Below, piece by piece: positions 1 to 6,135 of a stretch of DNA of 6,135 nt. The stretch is from assembly GCA_964467635.1 (NCBI GenBank), contig CAYXRN010000178.1, positions 1-6,135 on the forward strand, read 5' to 3'. A model generated the notes under the pieces. The model did no database searches, was not told where the DNA came from, and worked only from the letters and a program-made list of their open reading frames with translations. Each line of letters starts with the position of its first letter. Position 1 is the first letter of the stretch. The translations under genes and the position numbers were made by a program. Origin of the DNA: FW021-bin31 sp964467635. Its GTDB lineage: Bacteria > Bacteroidota > Bacteroidia > Chitinophagales > Chitinophagaceae.

Positions 1-11
1 AAATATTCGTG

Positions 12-19
12 CAAAAGTA
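12..19 (-). promoter_or_regulatory. Possible divergent -7 box for a gene left of the window
   Basis: Read on the minus strand, these bases are TACTTTTG, an exact TAnnTTTG match. It would drive transcription out of the left edge, back to back with the sppA promoter. No clear -33 TTTG is visible; only a T-run lies about 19-20 bases upstream. The gene it would serve is outside the window, so this is tentative. Confidence 0.3.
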
Positions 20-30
20 GTAAGAATGTG

Positions 31-38
31 TATTTTTG
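31..38 (+). promoter_or_regulatory. Probable -7 box of the sppA promoter (Bacteroidota type)
   Basis: The bases TATTTTTG match the Bacteroidota -7 consensus TAnnTTTG exactly and lie 27 bases before the sppA start codon, which leaves a leader of about 20 bases. No good TTTG -33 element is seen at the expected distance (about 19-21 bases upstream); only TTCG at 6-9 is near that place, and the window edge limits the view. The assignment therefore rests on the -7 box and its position. Confidence 0.5.
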
Positions 39-65
39 AAAAAAAAGAATAAAATTAGGTAGTTT

Positions 66-1829
66 ATGAAAGGGTTCTTAAAGGCATTTTTTGCTTCTTT
101 GTTGGCACTGGTGGTGTTTTGTGTTTTGTTGTTTTTCTTTTTTGCAGGCATGATAGGTGGTCTGATGAAAACAGAAGAGGCGGTGGAAATCCATAATAAT
201 TCTGTACTGGTGATGGAACTCAATACGCCTATCCGGGAGCAACCATACGTGAATCCGCTCAATGCCCTACTTAAGAACGGTAAATTTAAAATCCAAGGTC
301 TGCATGAACTGGTAAGAGGTATAGAAAAAGCGCAGACAGATCCTTCTGTACAGGGGATTTATTTGAAACTAAACGGTGGCCCCAACGGTTATGCGACCAA
401 TGAAGCCCTTCGCCGCGCGTTGTTACAGTTTAAGCAATCCGGAAAATTTATTATTGCCTACGGAGACGTGATTACCCAGAAAGATTACTACCTGGCGTCG
501 GTAGCTGACAAGGTGTATTTAAATCCGGAGGGAATGCTGGACTTTGCCGGATTTTCCATGAAGATGGTCTTCTTTAAAAGCGCTATGGATAAGTTGGACA
601 TTCAAGCGCAGATATTTTATGACGGAAAATACAAAAGCGCTACAGAGCCTTTTAGAACAACGGAGATGACGGCTGCCAATAAAGTCCAAACCCGTGCCTA
701 TCTAAGCAGTCTTTATGATCATTTCCTTACCGGTATTAGTGAGCAGCGCCATATAGATACGGCTATTTTATTTGCATATGCAAATAAAGGACTTGTTCAA
801 TCGGCAAGTGATGCGAAGGAATATGGCCTGGTAGATGGCTTAAAATACAAAGACGAGGTTATCAAATTGCTTCACCAGAAATTGCAGGTGCCGGCGGGGG
901 ATGATCTGGACTTTGTTTCCCTGTCCGATTATAGCGCGACAAAAGCGTCTCTTAAGCTCAACACCCATAATAAGATTGCGGTATTGTATGCACAAGGCAG
1001 CATCATTAATGAAAGCGTGGAAGGTGCCGGCCCGAACATCGCCGCGGAAAGGTACGTGAAATTGTTTAAAAGCATCCGAGAAGACAGCAGCATAAAAGCG
1101 GTAGTATTCCGGATCAATTCGCCGGGAGGCAGCGCACTGGCTTCGGATAAAATATGGCGTGCGGTCATGCTTACCAAACAGATCAAGCCTGTAGTAGTAT
1201 CCATGGGAGACTACGCGGCTTCTGGAGGATATTATATCGCCTGTGCGGCGGATAGTATTTTTACGGAAGCGAATACATTGACGGGTTCAATAGGGGTTTT
1301 CGGTATTATTCCAAACCTCCAAAGCTTTTTCAAAAATAAACTGGGCATCACCTTTGACGGTGTCAAAACCGCACAGTATGCAGACATAGGAAGCCCGGTG
1401 CGTCCGCTCACAGCGGCCGAGAAGACAATGATTCAAGATAATGTGGATGAGGTATACCGGACGTTTAAAGAACGCGTAAGTCAAGGACGGAGACTGGCGG
1501 AATCCGTAGTGGATTCCATTGCACAGGGCCGGGTATGGAGTGGAGCCACAGCCGTGAAAATCGGCTTGGCTGATGCGATCGGCGGTATGCCGGCGGCCAT
1601 AGCATGTGCGGGCAATATGGCCGGTTTGTCCGACTATGGCCTGGTGGAATATCCGAAGCCTGAGTTGCCCTATAGACAGGCATTGCAGACGCTTACGGGT
1701 AAGATTAAAACGAGCATTGTCCAACAGGAATTAGGAAAATATTTTACTGTTTTTCAGCAGCTTAAGGAAGTCACTCGTGCGCAGGGGGAGGTGATGGCAC
1801 GGTTGCCTTTTGTATTTTACGCTTATTGA
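66..1829 (+). CDS. sppA: Signal peptide peptidase SppA, long (67K) form, membrane-anchored serine protease
   Basis: A peptidase of family S49 that degrades cleaved signal peptides and other membrane-associated peptides on the outer face of the inner membrane. The 587-residue length fits the long, two-domain form. A single hydrophobic segment at about residues 5-30 is the N-terminal anchor. Two S49-type halves follow, roughly 90-265 and 300-510. The N-terminal half carries the catalytic lysine in the motif YKSATEPF (Lys190, aligning with Lys209 of E. coli SppA). The C-terminal half carries the nucleophile in ASGGYY (Ser386, aligning with E. coli Ser409), preceded by the conserved RINSPGGS stretch at 349-356. 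Both catalytic residues are present, so the enzyme should be active. The ATG at 66 is preferred: it begins the anchor directly, and a weak AGG lies 6 bases upstream. A Bacteroidota -7 box at 31-38 suits transcription from just upstream. The family call is near certain; the substrates in this organism are unknown. Confidence 0.96.
   Translation: MKGFLKAFFASLLALVVFCVLLFFFFAGMIGGLMKTEEAVEIHNNSVLVMELNTPIREQPYVNPLNALLKNGKFKIQGLHELVRGIEKAQTDPSVQGIYLKLNGGPNGYATNEALRRALLQFKQSGKFIIAYGDVITQKDYYLASVADKVYLNPEGMLDFAGFSMKMVFFKSAMDKLDIQAQIFYDGKYKSATEPFRTTEMTAANKVQTRAYLSSLYDHFLTGISEQRHIDTAILFAYANKGLVQSASDAKEYGLVDGLKYKDEVIKLLHQKLQVPAGDDLDFVSLSDYSATKASLKLNTHNKIAVLYAQGSIINESVEGAGPNIAAERYVKLFKSIREDSSIKAVVFRINSPGGSALASDKIWRAVMLTKQIKPVVVSMGDYAASGGYYIACAADSIFTEANTLTGSIGVFGIIPNLQSFFKNKLGITFDGVKTAQYADIGSPVRPLTAAEKTMIQDNVDEVYRTFKERVSQGRRLAESVVDSIAQGRVWSGATAVKIGLADAIGGMPAAIACAGNMAGLSDYGLVEYPKPELPYRQALQTLTGKIKTSIVQQELGKYFTVFQQLKEVTRAQGEVMARLPFVFYAY
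767..788. repeat. Perfect 22-bp palindrome inside sppA
   Basis: Eleven bases, TTTATTTGCAT, are followed directly by their exact reverse complement, centred between 777 and 778 with no spacer. The symmetry breaks at 766/789. It lies in the sppA reading frame over the residues LFAYANK (about 235-241), between the two protease domains. As DNA it resembles a two-fold symmetric protein-binding site. It has no T-run or promoter box beside it that would give it an obvious role, so it may be coincidence. Confidence 0.6.
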
Positions 1830-1848
1830 TGCATACGGCTGTTTTTGC

Positions 1849-1880
1849 TTTGGGAAATAAGCTACTTTGGCGTAGGTTTG
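1849..1880 (+). promoter_or_regulatory. Bacteroidota-type promoter for the ABC-2 permease gene
   Basis: A -33 element TTTG at 1849-1852 is followed after 20 bases by the -7 box TAGGTTTG at 1873-1880, an exact match to TAnnTTTG. Both the elements and their spacing fit the primary sigma factor promoter of Bacteroidota. Transcription would start at about 1886, some 19 bases ahead of the ATG at 1905. The promoter lies in the 75-base gap after the sppA stop, so the downstream genes can be expressed independently of sppA. It also argues against the TTG at 1845 as a start codon, because that codon lies upstream of the predicted transcript. Confidence 0.7.
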
Positions 1881-1904
1881 CATGATTCTGAAAATTTTGT
1901 GGAT

Positions 1905-3014
1905 ATGTCCCAGCAATACAGCCAGGTAAAGGCTTTGTTTGCACTTACAAGAGCCAGTTTTACGGCTATGTTAAGAAGTCCTTCGGCAGTAGCTTTTACT
2001 ATTGGCTTTCCTTTGGTATTCGTTTTGGCATTTGCGTTTATCGGCGGGCATCCTCAGCAATTAAAAATTGCGCTGTCCGCTGCTTCTGATACCACCAACC
2101 CCATCTACAAAGCACTTCGACAATCCAAGTCGGTAAAGTTAATCACCGGGGCCGGTGAAAAGCAGATGAAAGAAGAACTGGAAAAAGGCCGGATTGCTAC
2201 TATTTTAACGATTACAGATGTCGCAGGCAGCATAACCACCAAACTGCCCCATTATCGTTTGACGTTATACACTTCCGGTGCAGGGGCGGACAAGCTGGAT
2301 TTATTGAAGTCCGTTTTACATAACATTGTTAGCCGCATTGACAACCGGTTGTTGCCTGAAAGACCGAGTGTGGCCAGCATAAAAACCGTTCACAATTCTG
2401 GAAGGATATACCGGGAGATTGATTTTATCCTTCCAGGTATGTTGGGGTTTTCTTTATTAAGCACTGGGGTTTTTGGAACGGCGTTTTTATTTTTCAGTCT
2501 TCGGCAGACATTGGTCTTGAAACGTTTTTTTGCCACGCCGGTGAAGAAATTTAATATTCTCCTGGGAGAGGCGTTGGCACGGCTTATATTTCAATTATTG
2601 GGTGCGATTTTTTTGATTGTCATCGGCTATTATTTCTTCCGGTTTACTTTGATCCATGGTTTTGAAACTGTTTTCGAGCTGCTGCTGTTATCGGCGTTCG
2701 GACTGATTATATTTATGGGATTTGGTTTCATTATCAGTAGCATCGCCAAAAATGAGAGCACGATTCCGGCGGTATCAAATATTATCGTCTTGCCTCAATT
2801 CTTACTTGCCGGTACTTTCTTCCCCATCAGTGCATTTCCAGATTGGTTACAACCTATTTGTCGTGTGCTTCCGCTTACTTACCTTAACGATGCGTTGAGG
2901 AAGGTTTCATTTGAAGGGGCGCATTTGTGGCAGTTGCCGGTCGAGCTGCTTATCCTGGCTGCCTGGGGAGTTGTTATTTATGTGGTGGCGACCAGGGTAT
3001 TTAGGTGGGAGTGA
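1905..3014 (+). CDS. ABC-2 type transporter permease (orphan, no ATPase gene adjacent)
   Basis: An inner-membrane permease of the ABC-2 exporter superfamily, which works with a separate ATP-binding protein to export drugs, lipids, polysaccharides or other compounds. From the ATG at 1905 it has 369 residues. One membrane segment at about 29-47 is followed by a large soluble, probably periplasmic, region at about 50-170. A block of about five membrane segments follows (roughly 176-199, 227-246, 258-280, 290-311, 346-363). The C-terminal part has the family pattern: a LAGTFFPISAFPDWLQ stretch (301-316) and then LPLTYLNDALR (322-332). The frame is open back to a TTG at 1845, but that start would add 20 residues of non-membrane sequence and precede the predicted promoter, so 1905 is chosen. 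No ATPase with Walker motifs is encoded in the window, so the partner must be elsewhere. The substrate cannot be told from sequence. The SRPBCC gene follows after 26 bases and is probably co-transcribed. Confidence 0.88.
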   Translation: MSQQYSQVKALFALTRASFTAMLRSPSAVAFTIGFPLVFVLAFAFIGGHPQQLKIALSAASDTTNPIYKALRQSKSVKLITGAGEKQMKEELEKGRIATILTITDVAGSITTKLPHYRLTLYTSGAGADKLDLLKSVLHNIVSRIDNRLLPERPSVASIKTVHNSGRIYREIDFILPGMLGFSLLSTGVFGTAFLFFSLRQTLVLKRFFATPVKKFNILLGEALARLIFQLLGAIFLIVIGYYFFRFTLIHGFETVFELLLLSAFGLIIFMGFGFIISSIAKNESTIPAVSNIIVLPQFLLAGTFFPISAFPDWLQPICRVLPLTYLNDALRKVSFEGAHLWQLPVELLILAAWGVVIYVVATRVFRWE

Positions 3015-3040
3015 TTTTAATACAAAAGAAAAAATATCTT

Positions 3041-3604
3041 ATGAAAAGAAAATGGCGGCTCCTGCTTTTTATCCTTGGCAGCTTGATTTTGTTGTTGGTG
3101 TTTGCTACGATATTGCTTCCATCCAGAGGGCAGGTAGTACGGGCGACTACTATTTACGCGGCAGACAGCATCGTATGGCAAAGACTTACTGCACTGCGAT
3201 CTTACCCCAAGTGGTTTCCTTGGATCCCTGATGCCACTCAGAACGGTATCATTTATTATGGTGATGACCGGGGGCACTTAAGTGGGTTCGCATTTAAAGG
3301 GAAAGGAGAAGATGCCGATTTCGGTCGCTATGAGCTGGGCTCGGAGCAAGGAGACAGCCTGTTGCATTTTGAACTTCATTTCAGTGACATGCCTGAACTC
3401 CGTGGCGCCTACCTATTAAATGAAATGGACGGGAAGACCGTCGTCGTTTGGAAACTGAACCTGGAGGCGGGCTGGAAACCCTGGTGGCGATTTTATGCCG
3501 CGCTGATGAATAAGATGACGCAACCGGTATTGGATTCGGGCCTCGCGTCCCTGAAGAGCGTTTGTGAAAGGGCCGCAAGAGAAAAAAGAATGCAAAAAAA
3601 ATAA
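3041..3604 (+). CDS. Membrane-anchored SRPBCC (START-like/polyketide cyclase-like) family protein
   Basis: A 187-residue protein from the ATG at 3041. The first residues are basic (MKRKWR), then comes one hydrophobic helix at about 7-27, so it is probably tethered to the inner membrane with its domain outside the cytoplasm. The rest looks like an SRPBCC/polyketide cyclase-type fold, which forms a hydrophobic ligand-binding pocket. The signs are the early helix with IVWQRLTALRSYPKWFPWIPD (44-64), alternating beta-type strands through about 70-140 including VVVWKLN (134-140), and a long C-terminal helix MTQPVLDSGLASLKSVCE (159-176), typical of the family. No catalytic residues can be assigned. 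A GTG at 3005 in the same frame overlaps the end of the permease gene and adds 12 residues before the basic start, so 3041 is preferred; its upstream bases are A-rich as is usual in Bacteroidota. It sits 26 bases after the permease stop, likely in the same operon. The ligand and role are unknown. Confidence 0.75.
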   Translation: MKRKWRLLLFILGSLILLLVFATILLPSRGQVVRATTIYAADSIVWQRLTALRSYPKWFPWIPDATQNGIIYYGDDRGHLSGFAFKGKGEDADFGRYELGSEQGDSLLHFELHFSDMPELRGAYLLNEMDGKTVVVWKLNLEAGWKPWWRFYAALMNKMTQPVLDSGLASLKSVCERAAREKRMQKK

Positions 3605-3623
3605 GGCGTAAAACTAATAGCCT
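3594..3623 (-). terminator. Candidate intrinsic terminator of the pgl-ggt transcript
   Basis: On the minus strand, AGGCTA (3623-3618) can pair with TA-C-GCCT (3610-3604), giving six base pairs with one bulged C and a 7-base loop. It is followed after two bases by eight T residues (3601-3594). The hairpin begins within the last two sense codons of ggt and includes its stop codon, and the T-run lies within the final lysine codons of the convergent SRPBCC gene. The stem is short, so this is a plausible but weak terminator. In the plus direction there is no T-run, so it would act one way only. Confidence 0.42.
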
Positions 3624-5317
3624 GCCGCGCTGTCGTCTCCACGGCTGTCTGCAACCGCTGTGATGGTGTCATGCTCAATTTTGATTACTTCTGTTCGACC
3701 GATTGGGCTTCTTTGTTTGAAGGAGTAACCCATGGAACGCAGTGAATTTTTAACACTGTCTGGGAACCCGCTTTCGATGTAAACGACGTCGGGTTTCCAT
3801 TGGTGGTGAAATTTCGGGGCGTTGATGGCCCGACTGACCGGAAGCTTAAAGTCGAGAATGTCTACGATGGTTTGAAAGACGGAAGTTATGATTGTCGCAC
3901 CACCGGGCGTGCCCAATACGAGAAATGGTTTTTGATTCTTTAAAACGATCGTGGGCGTCATGGAGCTAAGCATACGTTTGCCCGGCGCAATCGCGTTTGC
4001 TTCGGCGCCAACCAATCCGAACATGTTAGGTACACCTGGTTTTGCACTGAAATCGTCCATTTCATCATTGAGGAAAAATCCAGCGTGGCCAACGACTACT
4101 TTACTGCCGTATACATTATTGAGGGTATAGGTGGTAGATACCGCATTCCCTGCGCTGTCTACCACCGACAAATGGGTAGTCTCTTCGCTTTCCCTAAAAG
4201 TTCCCGCCTGTATGCTGTCGCTTTTATTCGCTTTGCCAAAGCTAAAATCTTGTATACGTTTTTTTAAATAAGCGGGAGCGATGAGCTTATCCACAGGTGC
4301 TTTTACGAAGTCCGGATCTCCCAGGTACTTGGCCCGATCCGCATAAGCGCGCCTTTCAATTTCTACCATGAGTTGTACCGATCTAGCAGACTCAAATCCA
4401 TATCGTTCGACCGGGTATAGACTAAGCATACCCAGCATCTGTTGAAGCAGAATGCCTCCGCTTGATGGCAGTGGCATGGAAATGACCTGATAGCCTTTAT
4501 AATCGAAGGTTCTTGGCGGCCTTTCTACGGCTTTATAGTTCTTCAGGTCCGCTAAGGAAATAATACCTCCGCCTCTGTTCATTTCAGCTACTATCTTTTT
4601 TGCGGTTTCTCCTTCATAAAATCCGGCCTTACCATGATTGCGAATCAATGCAAGGGTGCGGGCCAGGTCTTTTTGAATAAGGGTATCTCCCGCGGCCCAT
4701 CCGCCTTCCTTTACGAACACCGGTTTGATGGTATTGTATTTTATAAGAGCGTTCTGCACGCGGTTAAGTGCGGTGGCTGCCCGGGCGGTGATAGCAAATC
4801 CTTTTTCTGCCAGGTCAATGGCGGGCTGAATAAGTTGCTTCATGGGCAGTTTGCCGTATCTCTTGTGGGCCAGAAAAAGACCGGCGACGGTTCCGGGGAC
4901 ACCCACTGCTAACGCACCATTCCGACTGCGCTCGGCATCGGCATAGCCTTTTTCATCCAGATACATATTTCTGGTTGCTTTGCCGGGAGCCGTTTCCCGA
5001 AAGTCAATAGTTGTACTTTCCCCGTCCTGGGAATGGATAACCATAAAACCGCCCCCACCAATATTTCCAGCCACAGGATAAACAACGGCCAGGGCAAATT
5101 GTGTCGCAATAGCGGCGTCAATGGCATTGCCTCCTGCTTTCAAAATTTGTAATCCTGCCTGGCTTGCCAGCGGGTGAGCAGATACTACTGCCGCATGGGC
5201 CACTTCAATTTTTTTCGTAGGCTTATAGTCATAAGCATTTATTGTTGAAGGGTTATACTGCCCGTTGCAGGATAAAATCACCAGGAGGGTCAGAAAGGGA
5301 AGCACATGCTTTAGCAT
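3614..5317 (-). CDS. ggt: Gamma-glutamyltranspeptidase / glutathione hydrolase, predicted lipoprotein
   Basis: Hydrolyses gamma-glutamyl bonds, chiefly of glutathione and gamma-glutamyl peptides, or transfers the glutamyl group to amino acids. It is made as a precursor that cuts itself into two subunits. At 567 residues it is full length. The first 17 residues form a lipoprotein signal ending in the lipobox ILSC (Cys17), so the protein should be lipid-anchored in the envelope, unlike the soluble periplasmic E. coli enzyme. Family landmarks are complete: DFRETAP with substrate-binding Arg107, GGGGFMV at 87-93, the self-cleavage and nucleophile Thr381 in TTHLSVVD (codon at 4177-4175), NDEMDDFSAKPGVPN at 417-431 with the lid-loop region intact, LSSMTPT at 450-456 and GTPGG at 469-473. 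The C-terminus ends DDSAAGY, as in E. coli-type enzymes. The gene starts 11 bases after pgl on the same strand and is probably co-transcribed with it. Its stop lies 9 bases from the stop of the convergent SRPBCC gene. Confidence 0.95.
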   Translation of the reverse strand: MLKHVLPFLTLLVILSCNGQYNPSTINAYDYKPTKKIEVAHAAVVSAHPLASQAGLQILKAGGNAIDAAIATQFALAVVYPVAGNIGGGGFMVIHSQDGESTTIDFRETAPGKATRNMYLDEKGYADAERSRNGALAVGVPGTVAGLFLAHKRYGKLPMKQLIQPAIDLAEKGFAITARAATALNRVQNALIKYNTIKPVFVKEGGWAAGDTLIQKDLARTLALIRNHGKAGFYEGETAKKIVAEMNRGGGIISLADLKNYKAVERPPRTFDYKGYQVISMPLPSSGGILLQQMLGMLSLYPVERYGFESARSVQLMVEIERRAYADRAKYLGDPDFVKAPVDKLIAPAYLKKRIQDFSFGKANKSDSIQAGTFRESEETTHLSVVDSAGNAVSTTYTLNNVYGSKVVVGHAGFFLNDEMDDFSAKPGVPNMFGLVGAEANAIAPGKRMLSSMTPTIVLKNQKPFLVLGTPGGATIITSVFQTIVDILDFKLPVSRAINAPKFHHQWKPDVVYIESGFPDSVKNSLRSMGYSFKQRSPIGRTEVIKIEHDTITAVADSRGDDSAAGY

Positions 5318-5328
5318 ATGGTTGTTAT

Positions 5329-6057
5329 TTATTCTTTTTGTAATGCGGATGCTGCCGCTTCATCAATAAACCAATGTACGTTGTCATTGGATGCATTGAT
5401 GAGTTGAGAAGGATACTCATCGGGCCGATAATCGCCTTGTAATACTTCCTTAAGAGTATGCGCTTTTTTTATTCCGGCGGCTAAAAAGACAACAGCCTTG
5501 GCCTTTTTAACGGGGGTTTGAGTCAAGGTAATCCGGTACATGTCCTGAGCCGGTACGAATGGAGCAGCTACCCATTTTTCTGTTTCATGTACCACCTCGG
5601 TACCGGGAAAAAGGGAAAGGGTGTGCCCGTCATCTCCCATGCCCAGCAGGACCAGATCAAAAGTTGCCGGTTTTTCATCGTAGAGCTCGCGCAACGTTTT
5701 GTCATACAAGCGTGCAGAGGCTTCCGGCGCGAGGGACGTATCCATCAGGTAAACATTGTCTTTCAACACAGGTACATGGTCCAGTAAAGTATAGTGGGCC
5801 ATTCTCCCATTATTGTGCTCATCTTCAAAGGGAACATACCGTTCATCTCCAATGAAAAAGCGGATCTTATTCCACGCAACCTGTTGCTGCCAAGGAAGGG
5901 AGGCTAATAGTTGATATAAGGCTTTAGGGGTACTTCCTCCAGACAAAACCAAATCGTAATGGTCTTTTCGGGTCAATACTCTTTGGATGTCTTTTACGAT
6001 CCAGTCTGCCAGGGACTGGCTTAATTCACTTTTATCTTTAAAAATGTGTAACGCCAT
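5329..6057 (-). CDS. pgl: 6-phosphogluconolactonase (DevB/Pgl type)
   Basis: Cytoplasmic enzyme of the oxidative pentose phosphate pathway; it hydrolyses 6-phosphoglucono-1,5-lactone, made by glucose-6-phosphate dehydrogenase, to 6-phosphogluconate. The 242 residues match the usual length of the glucosamine-6-phosphate isomerase-like lactonases. Motifs appear in the expected order: LSGGSTP at 38-44 (phosphate-binding loop), GDERYVP at 70-76, HNNGRMA at 81-87, and the signature LLGMGDDGHTLSLFPG at 137-152 with probable catalytic His145. RITLT at 175-179 and a C-terminal VHWFIDEAAA at 227-236 complete the family pattern. The GDGHT-type signature and NVHWFID tail favour lactonase over NagB deaminase. 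No signal peptide is present. In many bacteria pgl follows zwf; here only 78 bases upstream are visible and no zwf end is recognised. ggt follows after 11 bases on the same strand. Confidence 0.94.
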   Translation of the reverse strand: MALHIFKDKSELSQSLADWIVKDIQRVLTRKDHYDLVLSGGSTPKALYQLLASLPWQQQVAWNKIRFFIGDERYVPFEDEHNNGRMAHYTLLDHVPVLKDNVYLMDTSLAPEASARLYDKTLRELYDEKPATFDLVLLGMGDDGHTLSLFPGTEVVHETEKWVAAPFVPAQDMYRITLTQTPVKKAKAVVFLAAGIKKAHTLKEVLQGDYRPDEYPSQLINASNDNVHWFIDEAAASALQKE

Positions 6058-6135
6058 ATTTAGTTTATTTACGCAGGATTTGGTTAAAAATATTAATTTC
6101 TAAAATGGTCTGACCGCTGGTGTAGCATACCAAGG

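Noticed and set aside
929..1724. Minus-strand open frames of 72-145 codons opposite sppA
   Set aside because: They lie antisense to a strongly conserved protease domain, have no family features and no promoter or leader, and are explained as shadows of the real gene.
1830..1848. Possible sppA terminator before a T-run
   Set aside because: There is a short TTTTT run but no GC-rich stem of useful length ahead of it.
1845..1904. TTG-initiated N-terminal extension of the ABC-2 permease
   Set aside because: The extra 20 residues are not membrane-protein-like, and the stretch contains a consensus promoter whose transcript would begin downstream of the TTG.
3005..3040. GTG start for the SRPBCC protein overlapping the permease stop
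   Set aside because: The ATG at 3041 gives a normal basic-plus-hydrophobic N-terminus. The GTG adds 12 residues without family support, though translational coupling cannot be fully excluded.
4085..4912. Plus-strand open frames opposite ggt
   Set aside because: They are antisense to conserved transpeptidase motifs and encode no recognisable protein.
6085..6092. Possible minus-strand -7 box for pgl (TATTTTTA)
   Set aside because: It differs from TAnnTTTG at the last base and has no TTTG-like -33 element 19-21 bases upstream. pgl may instead be read from an upstream gene outside the window.
6058..6135. End of an upstream minus-strand gene such as zwf
   Set aside because: The short minus-strand reading frames here (for example one ending PAVRPF) do not resemble a recognisable glucose-6-phosphate dehydrogenase C-terminus, and the stretch is too short to assign.

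Overview
The window looks like ordinary chromosomal DNA from a member of the Bacteroidota. The evidence is TAnnTTTG-type -7 promoter boxes (perfect matches at 31-38 and 1873-1880), A/T-rich leaders with little or no Shine-Dalgarno sequence, a lipoprotein-type gamma-glutamyltranspeptidase, and the overall protein character. A Chitinophagaceae/Sphingobacteriia-like source is my guess from the protein style and is not proven.

Layout: five genes fill almost all of the window in two converging blocks. The plus-strand block holds sppA (66-1829, membrane-anchored signal peptide peptidase), an ABC-2 type exporter permease with no ATPase gene beside it (best start 1905, end 3014), and a small membrane-anchored SRPBCC/START-like protein (best start 3041, end 3604). 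The minus-strand block is read from right to left: pgl (6057-5329, 6-phosphogluconolactonase) and, 11 bases later, ggt (5317-3614, lipoprotein gamma-glutamyltranspeptidase). The two blocks meet tail to tail with only 9 bases between stop codons. A small hairpin plus T-run there could terminate the ggt transcript inside the last codons of the SRPBCC gene.

Function: the plus-strand genes are all envelope-associated (membrane proteolysis, export, a tethered lipid/hydrophobic-ligand-type fold), but nothing proves a joint pathway. A perfect Bacteroidota promoter in the sppA-permease gap suggests the permease and SRPBCC genes form their own unit, though read-through from sppA remains possible. The minus-strand pair joins the oxidative pentose phosphate pathway (NADPH supply) to glutathione/gamma-glutamyl peptide breakdown. 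A redox or amino-acid link is conceivable but is inference.

I found no RNA gene, mobile element, CRISPR array or recognisably new system. The points most worth a second look are a perfect 22-bp palindrome inside sppA, the orphan permease with its own promoter, the pgl-ggt pairing, and the compact convergent junction.
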